In this document: in pieces, positions 46,549-58,123 of the stretch | How positions within the stretch are numbered: the stretch's first letter is position 1 | Layout: the number at the start of each line of letters is the position of its first letter | Source of the DNA: Zonotrichia leucophrys gambelii | Taxonomy: Eukaryota > Chordata > Aves > Passeriformes > Passerellidae | Reading direction: 5' to 3' | Assembly: GCF_028769735.1 (NCBI RefSeq) | Contig: NC_088172.1 | Coordinates: forward strand, 93,820,951 to 93,884,950 | DNA: 64,000 nt | Notes under the pieces: model-generated | Told to the model about the DNA's origin: nothing | Seen by the model: the letters and a program-made list of their open reading frames with translations, nothing else | Database searches by the model: none | Position numbers and translations under genes: made by a program

Positions 46549-46933
46549 TGTGATGGTGTTCACAGTGGTCTTAGGATTGGGGAAGAGATGAGGATCTGAC
46601 TCCATGTTTCAGAAGGCTTGATTTATTATTTTATCATATATATTACATTAAAACTATAGTAAAAGAATAGAAGAAGAGGTTTCATCAGAAGGCTGGCTAA
46701 GAATAGAATAGAAAAGAATGATAACAAAGGCTTGTGGCTCTGCTCTCTGTCTGAGCCAGCTGGGCTGTGATTGGCCATTAATTACAAACATCCAACATGG
46801 GCCAATCACAGATGCATCTGTTGCATTCCACAGCAGCAGATAATCAGTGTCTACATTTTGTTCCTGAGGCCTCACAGCTTCTCAGGAGGAAAAATCCTAA
46901 GGAAAGGATTTTCATGAAAAGTTGTCTGCGACA
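46549..46933 (-). mobile_element. Solo LTR, endogenous retrovirus (family 1)
   Basis: A 385-bp copy from tgtgatggtg to gtctgcgaca with a perfect 6-bp target duplication tcagtc at 46543-46548 and 46934-46939. It is a separate insertion from the neighbour at 46092, because the two duplications differ. Confidence 0.92.
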
Positions 46934-46939
46934 TCAGTC

Positions 46940-49056
46940 TTTTCAGCATGCCTGCTGGTTCCCTTGTGTGCCTGTTCCCAGATGCCTCTGACAGCAGACA
47001 GCCCAAGCTTTTAAACCTCTCTGCACCCACCTGAGCCCATCCAGAGCTGCCTGGGCTCTCCCTGTGCAGGTACAGCCAGAGTGGCACTGCAGGGACACAG
47101 AGCCAGCAAACTGTGCCACGTTTGCTGCACCTCCTCCCCAGGGCCTGTGGTTCAACAAAAAAACACTCTACAAAGGATCAGAAATGTGGCTGATTGATCA
47201 GAATGTGGTCCCAAGCCCTGCAAGGAATGACAGCATGTGTTACCATGGTGCAAGCCTGGGTTTTGGGTGACTGGGGAAATGCTATTCAGAAGCAGCTCCC
47301 TTCTGCTGGATATTTGCAGCAATTATTCCTCCTCCTTTCTGCTGGAGGTTGTTGCTGACCTGAGTGTCCCTTTCTTGGTTTTCAGGGTCTCAGCGTAATG
47401 GCAGGTAGTTCCATTATGCTTTCATGTGCTAATGAAGAAGGTAAAAATTAAAAACCAAGCTTCATATCAATGTTCACCATCCAAATTACCAGCAAGAGGA
47501 TTTGATGCTCATTTTAGTGCAGATGCTTTGGCTGCAGTCTTTTTTTGCCATGACCTGGGAGGGCAGTGTGGGAGTTTTGGTTTCTGTACCTACTGACTCT
47601 TTTCACCTTGGGCAGTCATAGATGCTTCAAGCTCACACTCCCTTTCTGCTTGCAGGAAGTCATCTTTCATGTCTTCATTCTGCTGTGGCATTTATCATTC
47701 CATTCAGGGACACTGGGATGCACTGGAGCAGTTCACTCCCACCTTGGTGGCAGTCAATGGCATTAAAAGATTTAAAAAAAAAGGAAGCCTGCTTACTTTG
47801 TGCCTGTTGTATGAAAGGATGTGTGTGATGATGCCCAAGGCTGGTGGTGCAGGGGCAGGAAATCAGGGGGTGCACAGAGCTCTGTGAGATTTCCCTCTCT
47901 CTGTGGGAACACCGCCAGTGAAAATCAAGGGTTTAAAACTGAACTTCTGCATGCTGGTGCAGAAGCCTGAGAGGAGAAGAGTGACTGCATCAGCTGGGAG
48001 CATCTCAGATAGTGCAGAATCCATGGTGTGGTCTCCTCTGGTCCAGTTTGGGGGCACCCTGGCTGCTGTGGGAGCCCTGGCCCCCAGCACGGGCTGGGCC
48101 TTTCTCCAGAAGTGTTCTGGAATGTGCAATTTCAGCACTTGTTTGCCACTGCTGTTCTGCTCTGGTTATTGCCTTTAACTTAAAGAAAGTCATATGAGAC
48201 CAAACCACTTGTTTGAGTTGCCCCAGAAGATGAGCAGCACTTGCTAAGCAGGCAGTGGGCCACCAGCACTGGGAGACACTTGCAGGGCTGGGTGGCTTGC
48301 TAAATTAAAATATTTGGTGTTCTGAGGGGGAAGCTCCAGTGAGACTCCAACTTGGACCTGTCCTTGCAGTGCAGTGACACAGCCCTGGAGCAGAGCTCAC
48401 CTGGGTCTAACAGACCTGAGTCATATTCCAATTTCCCCTACAGCAGCGTCTTTCTGTGCTGCTGTGGCTGGATATCAAGCATCATGTAGCATGATACAGC
48501 AGTGCTTATGAGAAAGCTGCAGTGCTGTTTATCTTTCTGCTACAGGATGAGCTCTGTAATCTCTCCTGTAAGAGATGTGCTCATTCAGTGGGAATCACAG
48601 GAGCTGCATGAAGTAAATGCTTTTTTTACCCTGAGATTAGACTGGCTGTTGATTTGGCCCATGAATCCATGCTAATGCTGTTGTGCTCTCAGTAGTTCTC
48701 AATGGTTTAATTTCTCTCTGGAGTGTAGTTTGTAGATAAAAGTGTAATTTTCTTACTGGAAAACTTGGAAAGCTGATGAGTATCTTGCCCATTAGTATTA
48801 CAAAGTTCAGTTTTATTGTGTTTTTTTTTTTTCAAGAATGAGAACTGATCTCCATCAGTGACTAGATGCTTATTTATCCTGTGCACATGAGAGGAAATCA
48901 AACCATCCAAGGCTTTGCTACACCTCCCACACATCCTGAGGCATGCACTTGGGATTTTTTTCCCGTTACCCTTATCAAAGGATATCGTGCAAGGCACCAG
49001 GCTGCTTGGAGGTGTTCAATGTGAACAAGGAGTTTTTTTGGAGAGTATGGTAACCA
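46940..49056. other. Intergenic, no gene seen
   Basis: About 2.1 kb of unique-looking DNA without recognisable coding sequence, apart from a short T run near 48820. Confidence 0.7.
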
Positions 49057-49062
49057 GTGCAG

Positions 49063-49444
49063 CGTGGTGGTGTTCACAGGGGTCTTAGGTTGAGGGAAGA
49101 GATGAAAATGTTGACTCCATGTTTCAGAAGGCTGATTTATTATTTTATGATATATATTATATTAAAACTATACTAAAAGAATAGAAGAAAGGATTTCATC
49201 AGAAGGCTAGCTAAGAATAGAAAAAGAAAATGATAACAAAGGCTTGTGTCTGACTGAGACAGTCTGGACAGCTGGGCTGTGATTGGCCATTAATTAGAAA
49301 CAAGCACATGAGCCAATCACAGATGCACCTGTTGCATCCCACAGCAGCAGATAATCGATGTTTACATTTTGTTCCTGAGGCCTCCCAGCTTCTCAGGAGG
49401 AAAAATCCTAAGGAAAGGATTTTACAGAAAATATAATGGCTACA
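49063..49444 (-). mobile_element. Solo LTR, endogenous retrovirus (family 1)
   Basis: A 382-bp copy with a perfect 6-bp target duplication gtgcag at 49057-49062 and 49445-49450. The first base of the expected tgtgatgg end is mutated (cgtggtgg). The right end (ataatggctaca) also differs from relatives but keeps the CA terminus. Confidence 0.9.
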
Positions 49445-49450
49445 GTGCAG

Positions 49451-51800
49451 TAATCCAACATTTGCAGACAATGCCTGAAAATTTGCTCTTTGGCCCTTCC
49501 AGGAGGACACAGGAGCATGGAAGGGATGCCTGGTGTGAAATCCTGAGCTGCTCTGCCTGCTTTGGGCCAGTCCCTTTATGAGGCCTGCCCAAGTAGGATC
49601 TTGATCCAAATGGGAAAATTTAGTCTAGAAAATCGATTGCAATGGATCTGGTCTGTAGAGAGCAAGCAGCCAATAAAGCATTTCACAGGGAGCTCAAAGA
49701 AACCTCCATAACCATCAGTCAGGAGGGTTTTGGAAAACCCTCCCCTGGCTGTAGTGGCCAAGAGCTTTGTGCACCTTTAGGATGGTGTTGGACCCCTTTG
49801 GTTGCTGAGGGAGGGAAGCTCTGCTCTGCCTCTCCTGCAGTTTTGTCTGTCCCCAGACACCGCCCTGCTTTGCACTGCAGCCAGCACAGTGCAAGTGCTC
49901 CATGGAATTCCTCTGCTTTTGGTGCTGTGGAATTGGACAGGCAAACAGGGAGGAGAGGAGAAGCACAGCCATGTGAAGCATCTGCTTAAACTGAAGTGGT
50001 ACAAAGGGAGAACCACAGGCTGCTTCATTTTGCTGTTATGTGAGTCAGTGACTAAATTTGCACCAATTTGAATAGAGGAGGACAAAGTCACTGTGAGTCT
50101 GTGTGTGATGTTTCACTTCTCCCTTCTTTGGGTACTGAGACCAAGCCCTGAGCCCTTGGAAACTGAATGGGCTGCTGAACCTGAAGGCTGAAATGTGGGA
50201 GAGGCTGTAATTTTTGGGTGCCCTTCACATGCTGCTCTAAAAAGCCAAACAAACAAAAAAACCATCAAAAGATGTTTGCACACAGAAAGTAGTCCTAGTT
50301 CTTCTTTTTAAAAAATGTATACACTAGTAAAGTCTTTCAATTCCAGCTGAAGAGCAAAGTGGCTGCCGAGATTGATGCTCCTGAATGTGAACAGGAAGAG
50401 CAGCTCCAGGAACAGAATGGCAGAAAGCTTGGTGCCATCAGGTTGTCTTGTGCCTGCTGAAATTCACCTTTCTAGAAATGCTTTTTCCCCACTGCTCTGC
50501 ACCCCCTGTCAGGCCATGTAAAGAACACACATGAGAGCTGTGGTGAGTAGGACGTGACTCTCTATGTCAGTGTGAGCTGTGGAAAACCCTGGCTGGGCTC
50601 TGCTTGTAGCAGTTTCAGAGAGACCAGCTAGAAACCAGCCTAGCAGAAGTAGGTTGTCAGCTTCAATGCACCCTGAAAGTCAGAAGACTCTGTCTTAAAA
50701 TGGGCTGAGTGGCCAAAAATGGTTGCTGGAAAAACAATATAGAAAGGTGTTGGTCTTTACCTAGCTCAGAGTGGAGAAGCACATGGACAGGCATCCTTAT
50801 GGATGTCCTGAAAGGAGACAAGCTCTTTGCTTCCCCCCTGAAGCTGGACCCTAAATAAAGCACCACTTTTGTGTCACCTCACCTCCCCACTCAGCCCATC
50901 TCTGGGGAGAGCACCATTTATTCTAACCCTTATTTTTAGTGGCTTGCAACTCTACAGCCTGTCCAGATGGAAATATGGGCCTGTCTATTGATGATATATT
51001 GGGATTTGAATGGTTGGATTTGTTCAGCAGCAGGGCAAGAAAATCCACATGGGGACCTCTCACTTCTCTGTCCCTGGGGTGTCTCCACAGCCTGTGTCAT
51101 TTAACCAGAGCAGCAGTTTGAACTGAACTCCACACCACTCCCAAGGCAAATATTGCCTACTCTGAGCTCTCCTCATGGTCTCAACACCTGCCTTGCAGGT
51201 GCTTCAATCCTGCCCACAACAAATTTTCTGGAAAGCACTGAACCAAGCAGGAGCAAGCTCTCTGCAGGATGATGCTCCCAGAGCTGCCAGCATGGCATAT
51301 TAAACCCTTGTGGGGTACTAGAAAAATACTGCAGGGTATAGGACTGACGCTAATAACACCCAGCTGCAGTTTCTGGAGTTTTAAAAGATTTTAGATGACT
51401 TTAAAAGATTTTAAAAGATGACTGACAGTGATGAATGATACAGTGAATGCATCCTCTCCTGGCTATATGGGGTGCTATTGGTGCTTACTTGAGCCTATAA
51501 AAATCAACTCTTGCCCTGAGAAACCCCCTCAGCCCTGGGCATCTGTGGGTACCAGCAGCGCCTTGGAATGATTTTCTTTATGGGGGCTGTTTCTCTTCTG
51601 GCAGGTTGTGCAGAGCCTCCATGTCAGCACCACATTTTCATCAGAAGTGGGGGATGTGGGAATGAAATCATCAGAAATCCCACATAATTTTCATCAGAAA
51701 TGGGGGATTGGTGCCACTGCTGAGCCAAGGGGCTGATGGGCAGAGAGGAAATGTGCCAGGTAAACAGGATGAGAGGAAATAAACAGGATGAGAGGAAATA
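49451..51800. other. Intergenic, no gene seen
   Basis: About 2.3 kb with no recognised gene or repeat family, except a 19-bp tandem duplication at 51761-51798 and a few ttttaaaagat repeats near 51380-51420. Confidence 0.7.
51761..51798 (+). repeat. 19-bp tandem duplication
   Basis: taaacaggatgagaggaaa occurs twice head to tail just left of the CR1 fragment, probably within the degraded start of that element. Confidence 0.9.
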
Positions 51801-51801
51801 G

Positions 51802-52045
51802 ATGGGATATTAGGAAATGATTTGTCATGTAAAATGTTGTCAGCTCTTGGAACAGGCTGCCCAGGGAAGTGGTGGAGTCCCCATTCCTGGAGGTATTTAA
51901 AAGTGATGTAGATGTGGCACTCAGGGCCATGGTTTAGCGGTGGCTTTGGCAGTGCTGGGTTAATGGCTGGATTCAGTGATCTTACAGGTCTTTCCTTAAT
52001 GATTCTGGAAATCTCTGATTCTGGAATTCTCTCATTCTCTGAAAG
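51802..52045 (+). mobile_element. CR1 LINE 3' end fragment
   Basis: Landmarks gatgggatattagg, ttggaacaggctgcccaggg, agtggtggagtccccattc and gatgtggcactcagggcc match the CR1 copy at 41.5 kb and the general CR1 3' end. It finishes in a run of gattctgg / tctctgatt steps like the degenerate 3' terminal repeats of CR1. It is 5' truncated, with no coding potential. Confidence 0.85.
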
Positions 52046-52397
52046 GCTCCCTGTGAGCAGCAGTGTCACCCTGAACACCAGGCACCTGCCAACACACCAG
52101 CCCCCTTCTCCTTCTGTTGGGCAAAGACAATGTCTTTAAAACCCTTTAATACTATTATATTCTTAATTTTAAGAAATGGTTTTTGAATCTCCTCTTCTGG
52201 AGTTACATATTTATTTGCTTGAAGGGCATCCAGGAGCATTTTGGGCACCAGTGCCAAACCATCTGCTTGCAGATGGGATGGATGCTGGCTGTGCCCTGTG
52301 GCCCTGCAGCTGATGCAGATGCCCAAGAGCACCTTGCCAGGGACACCTGGGCACTGTGGTGGCACCCATTGCCCTGCTCAGAGCTTGGATCCTGAGG

Positions 52398-53023
52398 TGT
52401 CAGAACTCAGTGCACCCCTTTGAATGTCCAGAGTTGCTGGGGCCCCTTTCAGAGGGCTTGGAGACCCTGGCACACAGCCCAGAGCACCTGGGGATTTGAT
52501 TTTGACCCGTGGAGCAAATTACCAGCTTTGTATGAGGATCTGAAAGTCACAGAAATTTAAATAGTATAATAATAAAATTATTACTGGGTGAAAAGGTAGA
52601 TTTTAGGATTTTTGGAATGGGGGTTTTGGGGACAAGATGGGGACACTTAGGTGTGTCCAGCCTTTCTTCTTCTTCTTCTTCTTGGTCTCCATTTTCTGCT
52701 GTGATGCTGGCACTTTGGGACTGGTTTAGAATAGAGGTGCACTGTCTAACATAGGTGATAGGTATTGGAAAGTTATTGTAAATATGTTATATGTAGTTTG
52801 TAGTATAAAAAGACAACATTGCCCTGAGGGCAGTCAGAGTGCTGTTGGCTGCCCTGCTGAGCAGATCTCGGCTGAGCAGAAAGAAAATTTTATAGATAAG
52901 AATTAATAAACAACTTAAAGACCGAAAACTGAAGAGCTCTGACTCTTTCTTCAAGCACCAGGCTGCGAAAAGAGACTTTCTAACCTTTCTCGGGGTCACT
53001 CTGACAAGCCAGAGATCCCGACA
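52398..53023 (+). mobile_element. Solo LTR, endogenous retrovirus (family 2)
   Basis: A 626-bp copy matching the element at 28539 throughout: the gagaccctggcacacagccc block, cttcttcttcttcttcttgg, ctaacataggtgatag, a tataaaaag TATA-like box, aataaacaac, and a right end gatcccgaca. Flanks are ctgagg (52392-52397) and ctgagt (53024-53029), a 5-of-6 target duplication. Confidence 0.9.
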
Positions 53024-53029
53024 CTGAGT

Positions 53030-54290
53030 TGTCCTGCAGGCCTGACCAAAGCGAGAGGCAGGAAGGTGAGGAATGGCTAAAACACCCCAGCTGATGTGCT
53101 GAGCCCCCCTTGGCATCACCATCCCTCTCAGCTGTGCAGGGATAGCCCTGGGAGAAGGGTCTGCTGAGATGGATGCTGGACAGTCCCCAAATGCAGCCCA
53201 AATTCCCCCAGAGCCACCCAGATCTCCCCACATTTGGCCACAGGGCTCTGGGCACCTGCCCCTGCTCACGGCAGTGCACAGGGAGTTATCTCTCCCACAT
53301 AAGCTGCTGCCCCTGCCTGGGTTGAGTTGTATTTTCTGCTGTGGAGGTGCTCAGAGGGTGCATGAGCCCTCTCTGATGGTGTTGCTGGCTGTGCCCACCT
53401 CACCACCTCTGTGGGAAAGCAGGCAAGACCACCTGTGGCATGAGGCAGGATTTTGCACTGGTTATGTTTCCATTTGCTCTGGAAAATAAAATGACGTGCT
53501 CTAGCAAGAAAGGGCTGTGATGTTTCTGGGGACTTTCCAGCAGAGCCTGTCTGTGGCTCCAGGTTTCTCTGTAGTTTCTGCTCTTTGTATGTGAAACCAG
53601 TCAAAAAGAGTGAACAATCCTTCATGATTGTTTTCACTTGCACTCTTGATGTAACTTTTTTACAGCATTGCAGTGTAGATCAAAATGCACTTAGGCTGGG
53701 ACGTGATACCATAAAAAAGCTTGTTGGCTTTTCAGGGCCTAGGTACAAAGCAAAACCGAAGTAATTTTTAGGATATCTTTAAAAAGTGCTGAGAGATGCA
53801 GCTGTCTTTTCACTAGCAGTTTCAAAACCTAGACTATGCTTTTTTCAGACTGCTTTGATAAATGGATGTTTTGTTGCAATCCCACTGAGATGAGCTGCTT
53901 TCTGATTCCTGCTCCCTAATTCTGATACCTGCACGATGGGAAGAATTGTCTCCATCAGCTTTTTATGTGGCAATATCTGCTTCCAGCTCTTTCAATTCCT
54001 AATAATAATAATAATAATAATCTCAGTCGCCTGGTGTCCACTTTCACCAACTTGGTGTGCACAAGGGATTTGGTCTGGTGAAAAATTCAGAAATTGATGA
54101 ATACTCTGTGTTTCTGTTGGAGCCAAGGTGCTCAAGATTTGTAGGGTCAGGACTCTGATCATCTTCAGGAGATAAATGTGCTGCCTACAACATTGTCTGG
54201 GGCCTAAGGATTTGCTGTTGATTCCTGCACAGGCCTCCCATGTTGTGGTGGACACGTCCTTGACTCTCTGGTGTTTTTCTGTATATAGAC
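53030..54290. other. Intergenic, no gene seen
   Basis: Unique-looking DNA with a short (AAT)7 microsatellite at 54001-54021. No coding sequence recognised. Confidence 0.7.
54001..54021. repeat. (AAT)7 microsatellite
   Basis: Seven uninterrupted aat units. Confidence 0.95.
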
Positions 54291-54335
54291 TCACAGAATC
54301 ATTCAGGTTGGAAAAGACTCATGAGACCATCAAAT
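54291..54335 (-). mobile_element. Short CR1 3' terminus
   Basis: tcacagaatcattcaggttg followed by gaaaagactcatgagacc is the reverse complement of the CR1 3' end motif. Only about 45 bp remain. Confidence 0.65.
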
Positions 54336-56747
54336 AATGTATATGAAATGAGGGTGCCAAAAATGTCTCATTCAGAGGCTTGTGGAGGAGCCTACAGCTG
54401 GTCACGAGATGCTTGGAAATCACCAGCAACAGAAGGGAGCCAAGATGGAGTGTCTGATTCATCCACAGGCTTCTCATTATTGACAATGCTCTGAGGGGCT
54501 AGAAAAAAGGTAATGCACTTCAGATGGAAACAATGACTAAAAAATTATCCTTGATGGTTCATTTTTTTTCCCTAAAGGGCTGTGGATACAGCCTGTAACT
54601 GCCTATAACCATTTTTAATATGAGATAATTTCTGCTTTAATGGTCTTGCAAATCTCAAGGATATGCTAACATTTACCATCAACTATTAGATCTATGTAGG
54701 AATATTTCACTTCTTCAGTACTAGCACAGATGATGCTCATGAGAGGTTGTTTAATTATACCTACATTTTCAAAGATGAGCGATAAAAATAAATATTGGTA
54801 CAAGTCAACCTGATTACACGGGTATGAATAATCTTGTCCATATTGGCTTTTTCCTTTCCCATTGCTCATGGTTTTCTACCTGATTTGCAGAGATTTCAGG
54901 GATGAGTGTTTCTCTCACTGCACAATTCAGATGAATTGGTTTGATTTTGCATTGCAAATGCAGTTGATGTAATGAGACATGGTCTGCTGCAGCCCCTGGC
55001 ATGCACAGGGCTCTGGCCAGGAGTGCAGGAGAGGAATTCTGAGCCTGTCTGACCAGGCATGAGCTGGGGAGAGCCTGAAGCACATGGATAAAGCAAAAGT
55101 ACCCCTTTATCTTGCCCCAGAGGAGTCCTTCTGGTTTGGTCTCCATTGATTTCATCACTTATCTTTCCATGTCATTAAGCTGCAGCAGTGTGTCAGGCTG
55201 TATAATTTTTCTTCCCTGGACATCACAGGTTAGCAGAAATCCTTTATTTGAAAGACACTCTCAAATTCCCACATTTCCTACTAAAATAGCAGAGGCTTGG
55301 AGTCACTTGTCCCATGTAATGTCCCCAGGAAGGGGTAGGGATGGCCACTGGTGCACAGCTCAGCGAGGATGGAGGATTTATCTCTTGTGGGAGACAGAGG
55401 AAGAGCACAGAACTCATCTGTCAGTATCCACGTGCCTCTAGTGCACAGGCCTGCCCTTGGTGCAATGTGTGGCAGGAGAGCAAACTGTTCTGAAAGCAGA
55501 GAGGGGCCATGAGATGGCTTCTCTGCACAGCAAACCCAGACACATCAGCTATGGCTGCACTGCATCCTCCCCACCAAGTGTTTTGTTATTCCTTTCTCTG
55601 GCTCACCAGGAGCATGAGAAGGTCAGAAGAGTTTCCTTGGCCAAGGAGCCATACATGCAGGATTTTGCCAACTGATTGATATTTAAGTGGTGATGGACAT
55701 GTGGACATAAAACTTTGCCCAACAGGCATCCACCTGCAGCTGTTGGGGTGAGGGAAGGGGGCTCCTTCTTCCCATTCTGCCAATAGTCCCAAAGGGAAAG
55801 TGTCCCCAGTTGTTTGGCACTGCTCCAGGGCTGGGTCATTCAGGACCATCTCTCTTGGTGCCAACAAGAAGTGTGTGTGAAAGACAATCAGAAGTTTTCA
55901 TGCAGAAGACCCAAGACACTCAAACATCAATAAATTCCAAAATGAAGGGTTTGATCATAGCATTATAAACTTCCCACATGAACCATTTTGAATGACTGGA
56001 GGGTGACAATCTAAATATAAATGTAATTTCTTTTTTAAAACTGACTTCAGGCACATATATACAGCTTTGGTTGACTTTCAAGAGGAGTCTGTGGGAACAT
56101 CTGACAGCAAAATTAAGTTATATGTTTCTTGTGGGAGTTTCGTTTCCTCCAAAAACAGCAAACGCCTTGATTCTGTGGCACTCAGATTTTTAAACCTGCA
56201 ATCCTAGCAGATATGAACTGTTTTTAATTACCCTCAGTGACAGAATTTTGTCCTTTGAAGGAATCACTCAGGGCAAGGCATGAAGGAGGGAAGGGGAACA
56301 AGGACATTCAGTGCAGATGCGAGGGTGTGATTCATTTTTAGGGCTGGTGTGGTGATCAGCTCAGCCATGGGGGTTTTGGCATTGATTTCAGCAGGTCACA
56401 GGGTCACACACAGCTCTTGGATTGGTTTGGGAGTATAAAGCAGTGGGAAGGAAACAGAGGACTTGGAAGCAGGCAGAGGAATAAATGGGGTGAGATTCCA
56501 ATTAAAGTGGATAAAAGCAATGAGAAAAAGGGTGGGCATGGTGAGGGCTTTAACGACTTGTACAGCACATTCCAAGGGTATTTCAGGTGAAATCTTTTTT
56601 GGGACACTCATTCAAATAGCGTCATTTCCACCAAAATAACTGGTTACATGACTAGGGTGAGGTGGATTTTAACCTTTATATAATGTTCCTGTATAAATGC
56701 AACCGTTGCACAAAATGTACTTTTTGGATGCGGTGTAGGGAGAACTG
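54336..56747. other. Intergenic, no gene seen
   Basis: About 2.4 kb without recognised genes or further repeats. Confidence 0.7.
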
Positions 56748-57198
56748 CAGAATCAGTCAGGTTGGTGGAGACCTCTGAGATCATCCAGCTCAACTTGTGA
56801 CTGAACACCACTATGTTAACTTGGCCATGGCACTGACTGCCATGTCCAGCTGTTTCTTGAACACCCACAGGGATGGTGACTCCACCACCTCCCTGGGCAG
56901 CCCATTCCATTGCCTGACAGTCTCTTCCATGAAGAAATTCTTCCTGATGTCCAGCATGAACCTCCTCCAGCACAACTTGAGGCTGTGTCTCTACTCCTGG
57001 TGCTGGTTGCCTGGGAGAAGAACCCTGGCCAACTCACACCTGGCCACAACGTGCTTTTTGGAAATTGTAGAGTGATAGGATCACCCCTGAGCTTCCTCTT
57101 CTCCAGGCCAAACCCCCCCAGCTCCCCCAGTCACTCCTCACGGGATTTATCCTCTAGAGCCTTCACCAGCCTCATCCTCAGGATTCACTCCAGCATTT
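56748..57198 (-). mobile_element. CR1 LINE 3' end
   Basis: About 450 bp in minus orientation. + strand landmarks are cagaatcagtcaggttgg, gatggtgactccaccacctc, ccctgggcagcccattcc, aagaaattcttcctgatgtc and ctccaggccaaacccccc, the usual reverse complement of a CR1 3' region. It is 5' truncated and moderately diverged. Confidence 0.88.
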
Positions 57199-57688
57199 TG
57201 TAGGTGTCAGTGTGTTTCTGGGTGTGTGTGACCAGGTGCCCACTGGAGATGGAAGGACAATGAAACCCAGTCCCAGGAAAAACCAGCAGCAGTCATCTCA
57301 TCCTGATGAAGTTCCCAGCTTGGTGTCTGGAATCACTGAAAACCCCAATACATGATTAACCCCCAAGTCTCAGTGCACAGGGTCTAATGAATCACCTGTA
57401 ATTGCCTCATCCCTTAAACACCAGCCTTGCTCAGGGCTCCTCTCAGGTTTCTGTCATTGAGATGACTCCTGAGGTACTAGAAAGTCTTTTCACCAGACCC
57501 GTGACCAAAGAAGCTGAGTTCTGCTTTTCAAGGTTGTTTATTTTCTCTTATCCATTACATTATCTATTCTCTTATCTTTCTTATATCTATTATCTTTCTT
57601 TCTCTGACCTGCTGAGATCTGTGCAGCAGGTCGGGTTGTGGCACAGTCACTGCCCTTGGGGTGGTGTTAACTTTTTATACTATGAACT

Positions 57689-57730
57689 ACTTTATTTACA
57701 ATAATTTTGTACTTTATTTACAATAATTTT
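57689..57730 (+). repeat. 22-bp period tandem duplication inside LTR
   Basis: actttatttacaataatttt occurs at 57689-57708 and again at 57711-57730. Confidence 0.92.
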
Positions 57731-57979
57731 CCAATGCCTATCACCTATGTTAGACAGTCTGTCTCTACTCTAAACCAATCAAAAAGTGTCACCATCACAG
57801 CAGAAGATGGAGGATAAGAAGAACGAGAAGGGGGACAGGACATGCTCGGATTCCTCCATCTTGCCTCTTGAACCCCCATTCTAAAACCCCAGAATTCTAC
57901 TTTTTCACCCTGTGACAAGTTAACTCTCATTCTACTCAAACTCCTGTAAACACACTCTTTGTGTGGCTTGTAAATCTTT

Positions 57980-58009
57980 AAACAATTACCACAAAGTTGG
58001 TAATTGTTT
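57980..58009. repeat. Perfect inverted repeat, 11-bp arms, 8-base loop
   Basis: aaacaattacc (57980-57990) and ggtaattgttt (57999-58009) are exact reverse complements around acaaagtt. It is inside the family 2 LTR copy. Confidence 0.95.
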
Positions 58010-58123
58010 CCATGGGCTAAAATCGAAGGCACAGGTGTTTTTGACTCTGTGCCAAGGTCTCTGAGCCCCCTGCCAGGGTCTGGAATCACCCAGGGCAGCC
58101 AGAGCAATGTCCTGGGTCCTGAA

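Larger units (their letters stand above)
57463..58123 (-). mobile_element. LTR, endogenous retrovirus (family 2, diverged)
   Basis: Reverse-oriented relative of the LTRs at 28539 and 52398: ctatcacctatgttagac, the catcacagcagaagatgg block, a TATA box read on the minus strand (tataaaaag), and the right end gggtcctga corresponding to the family start tcaggaccc. No target duplication is evident and both edges are degraded, so the limits are approximate. It carries an internal 22-bp period duplication (57689-57730) and a hairpin (57980-58009) not seen in the other two copies. Confidence 0.82.
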
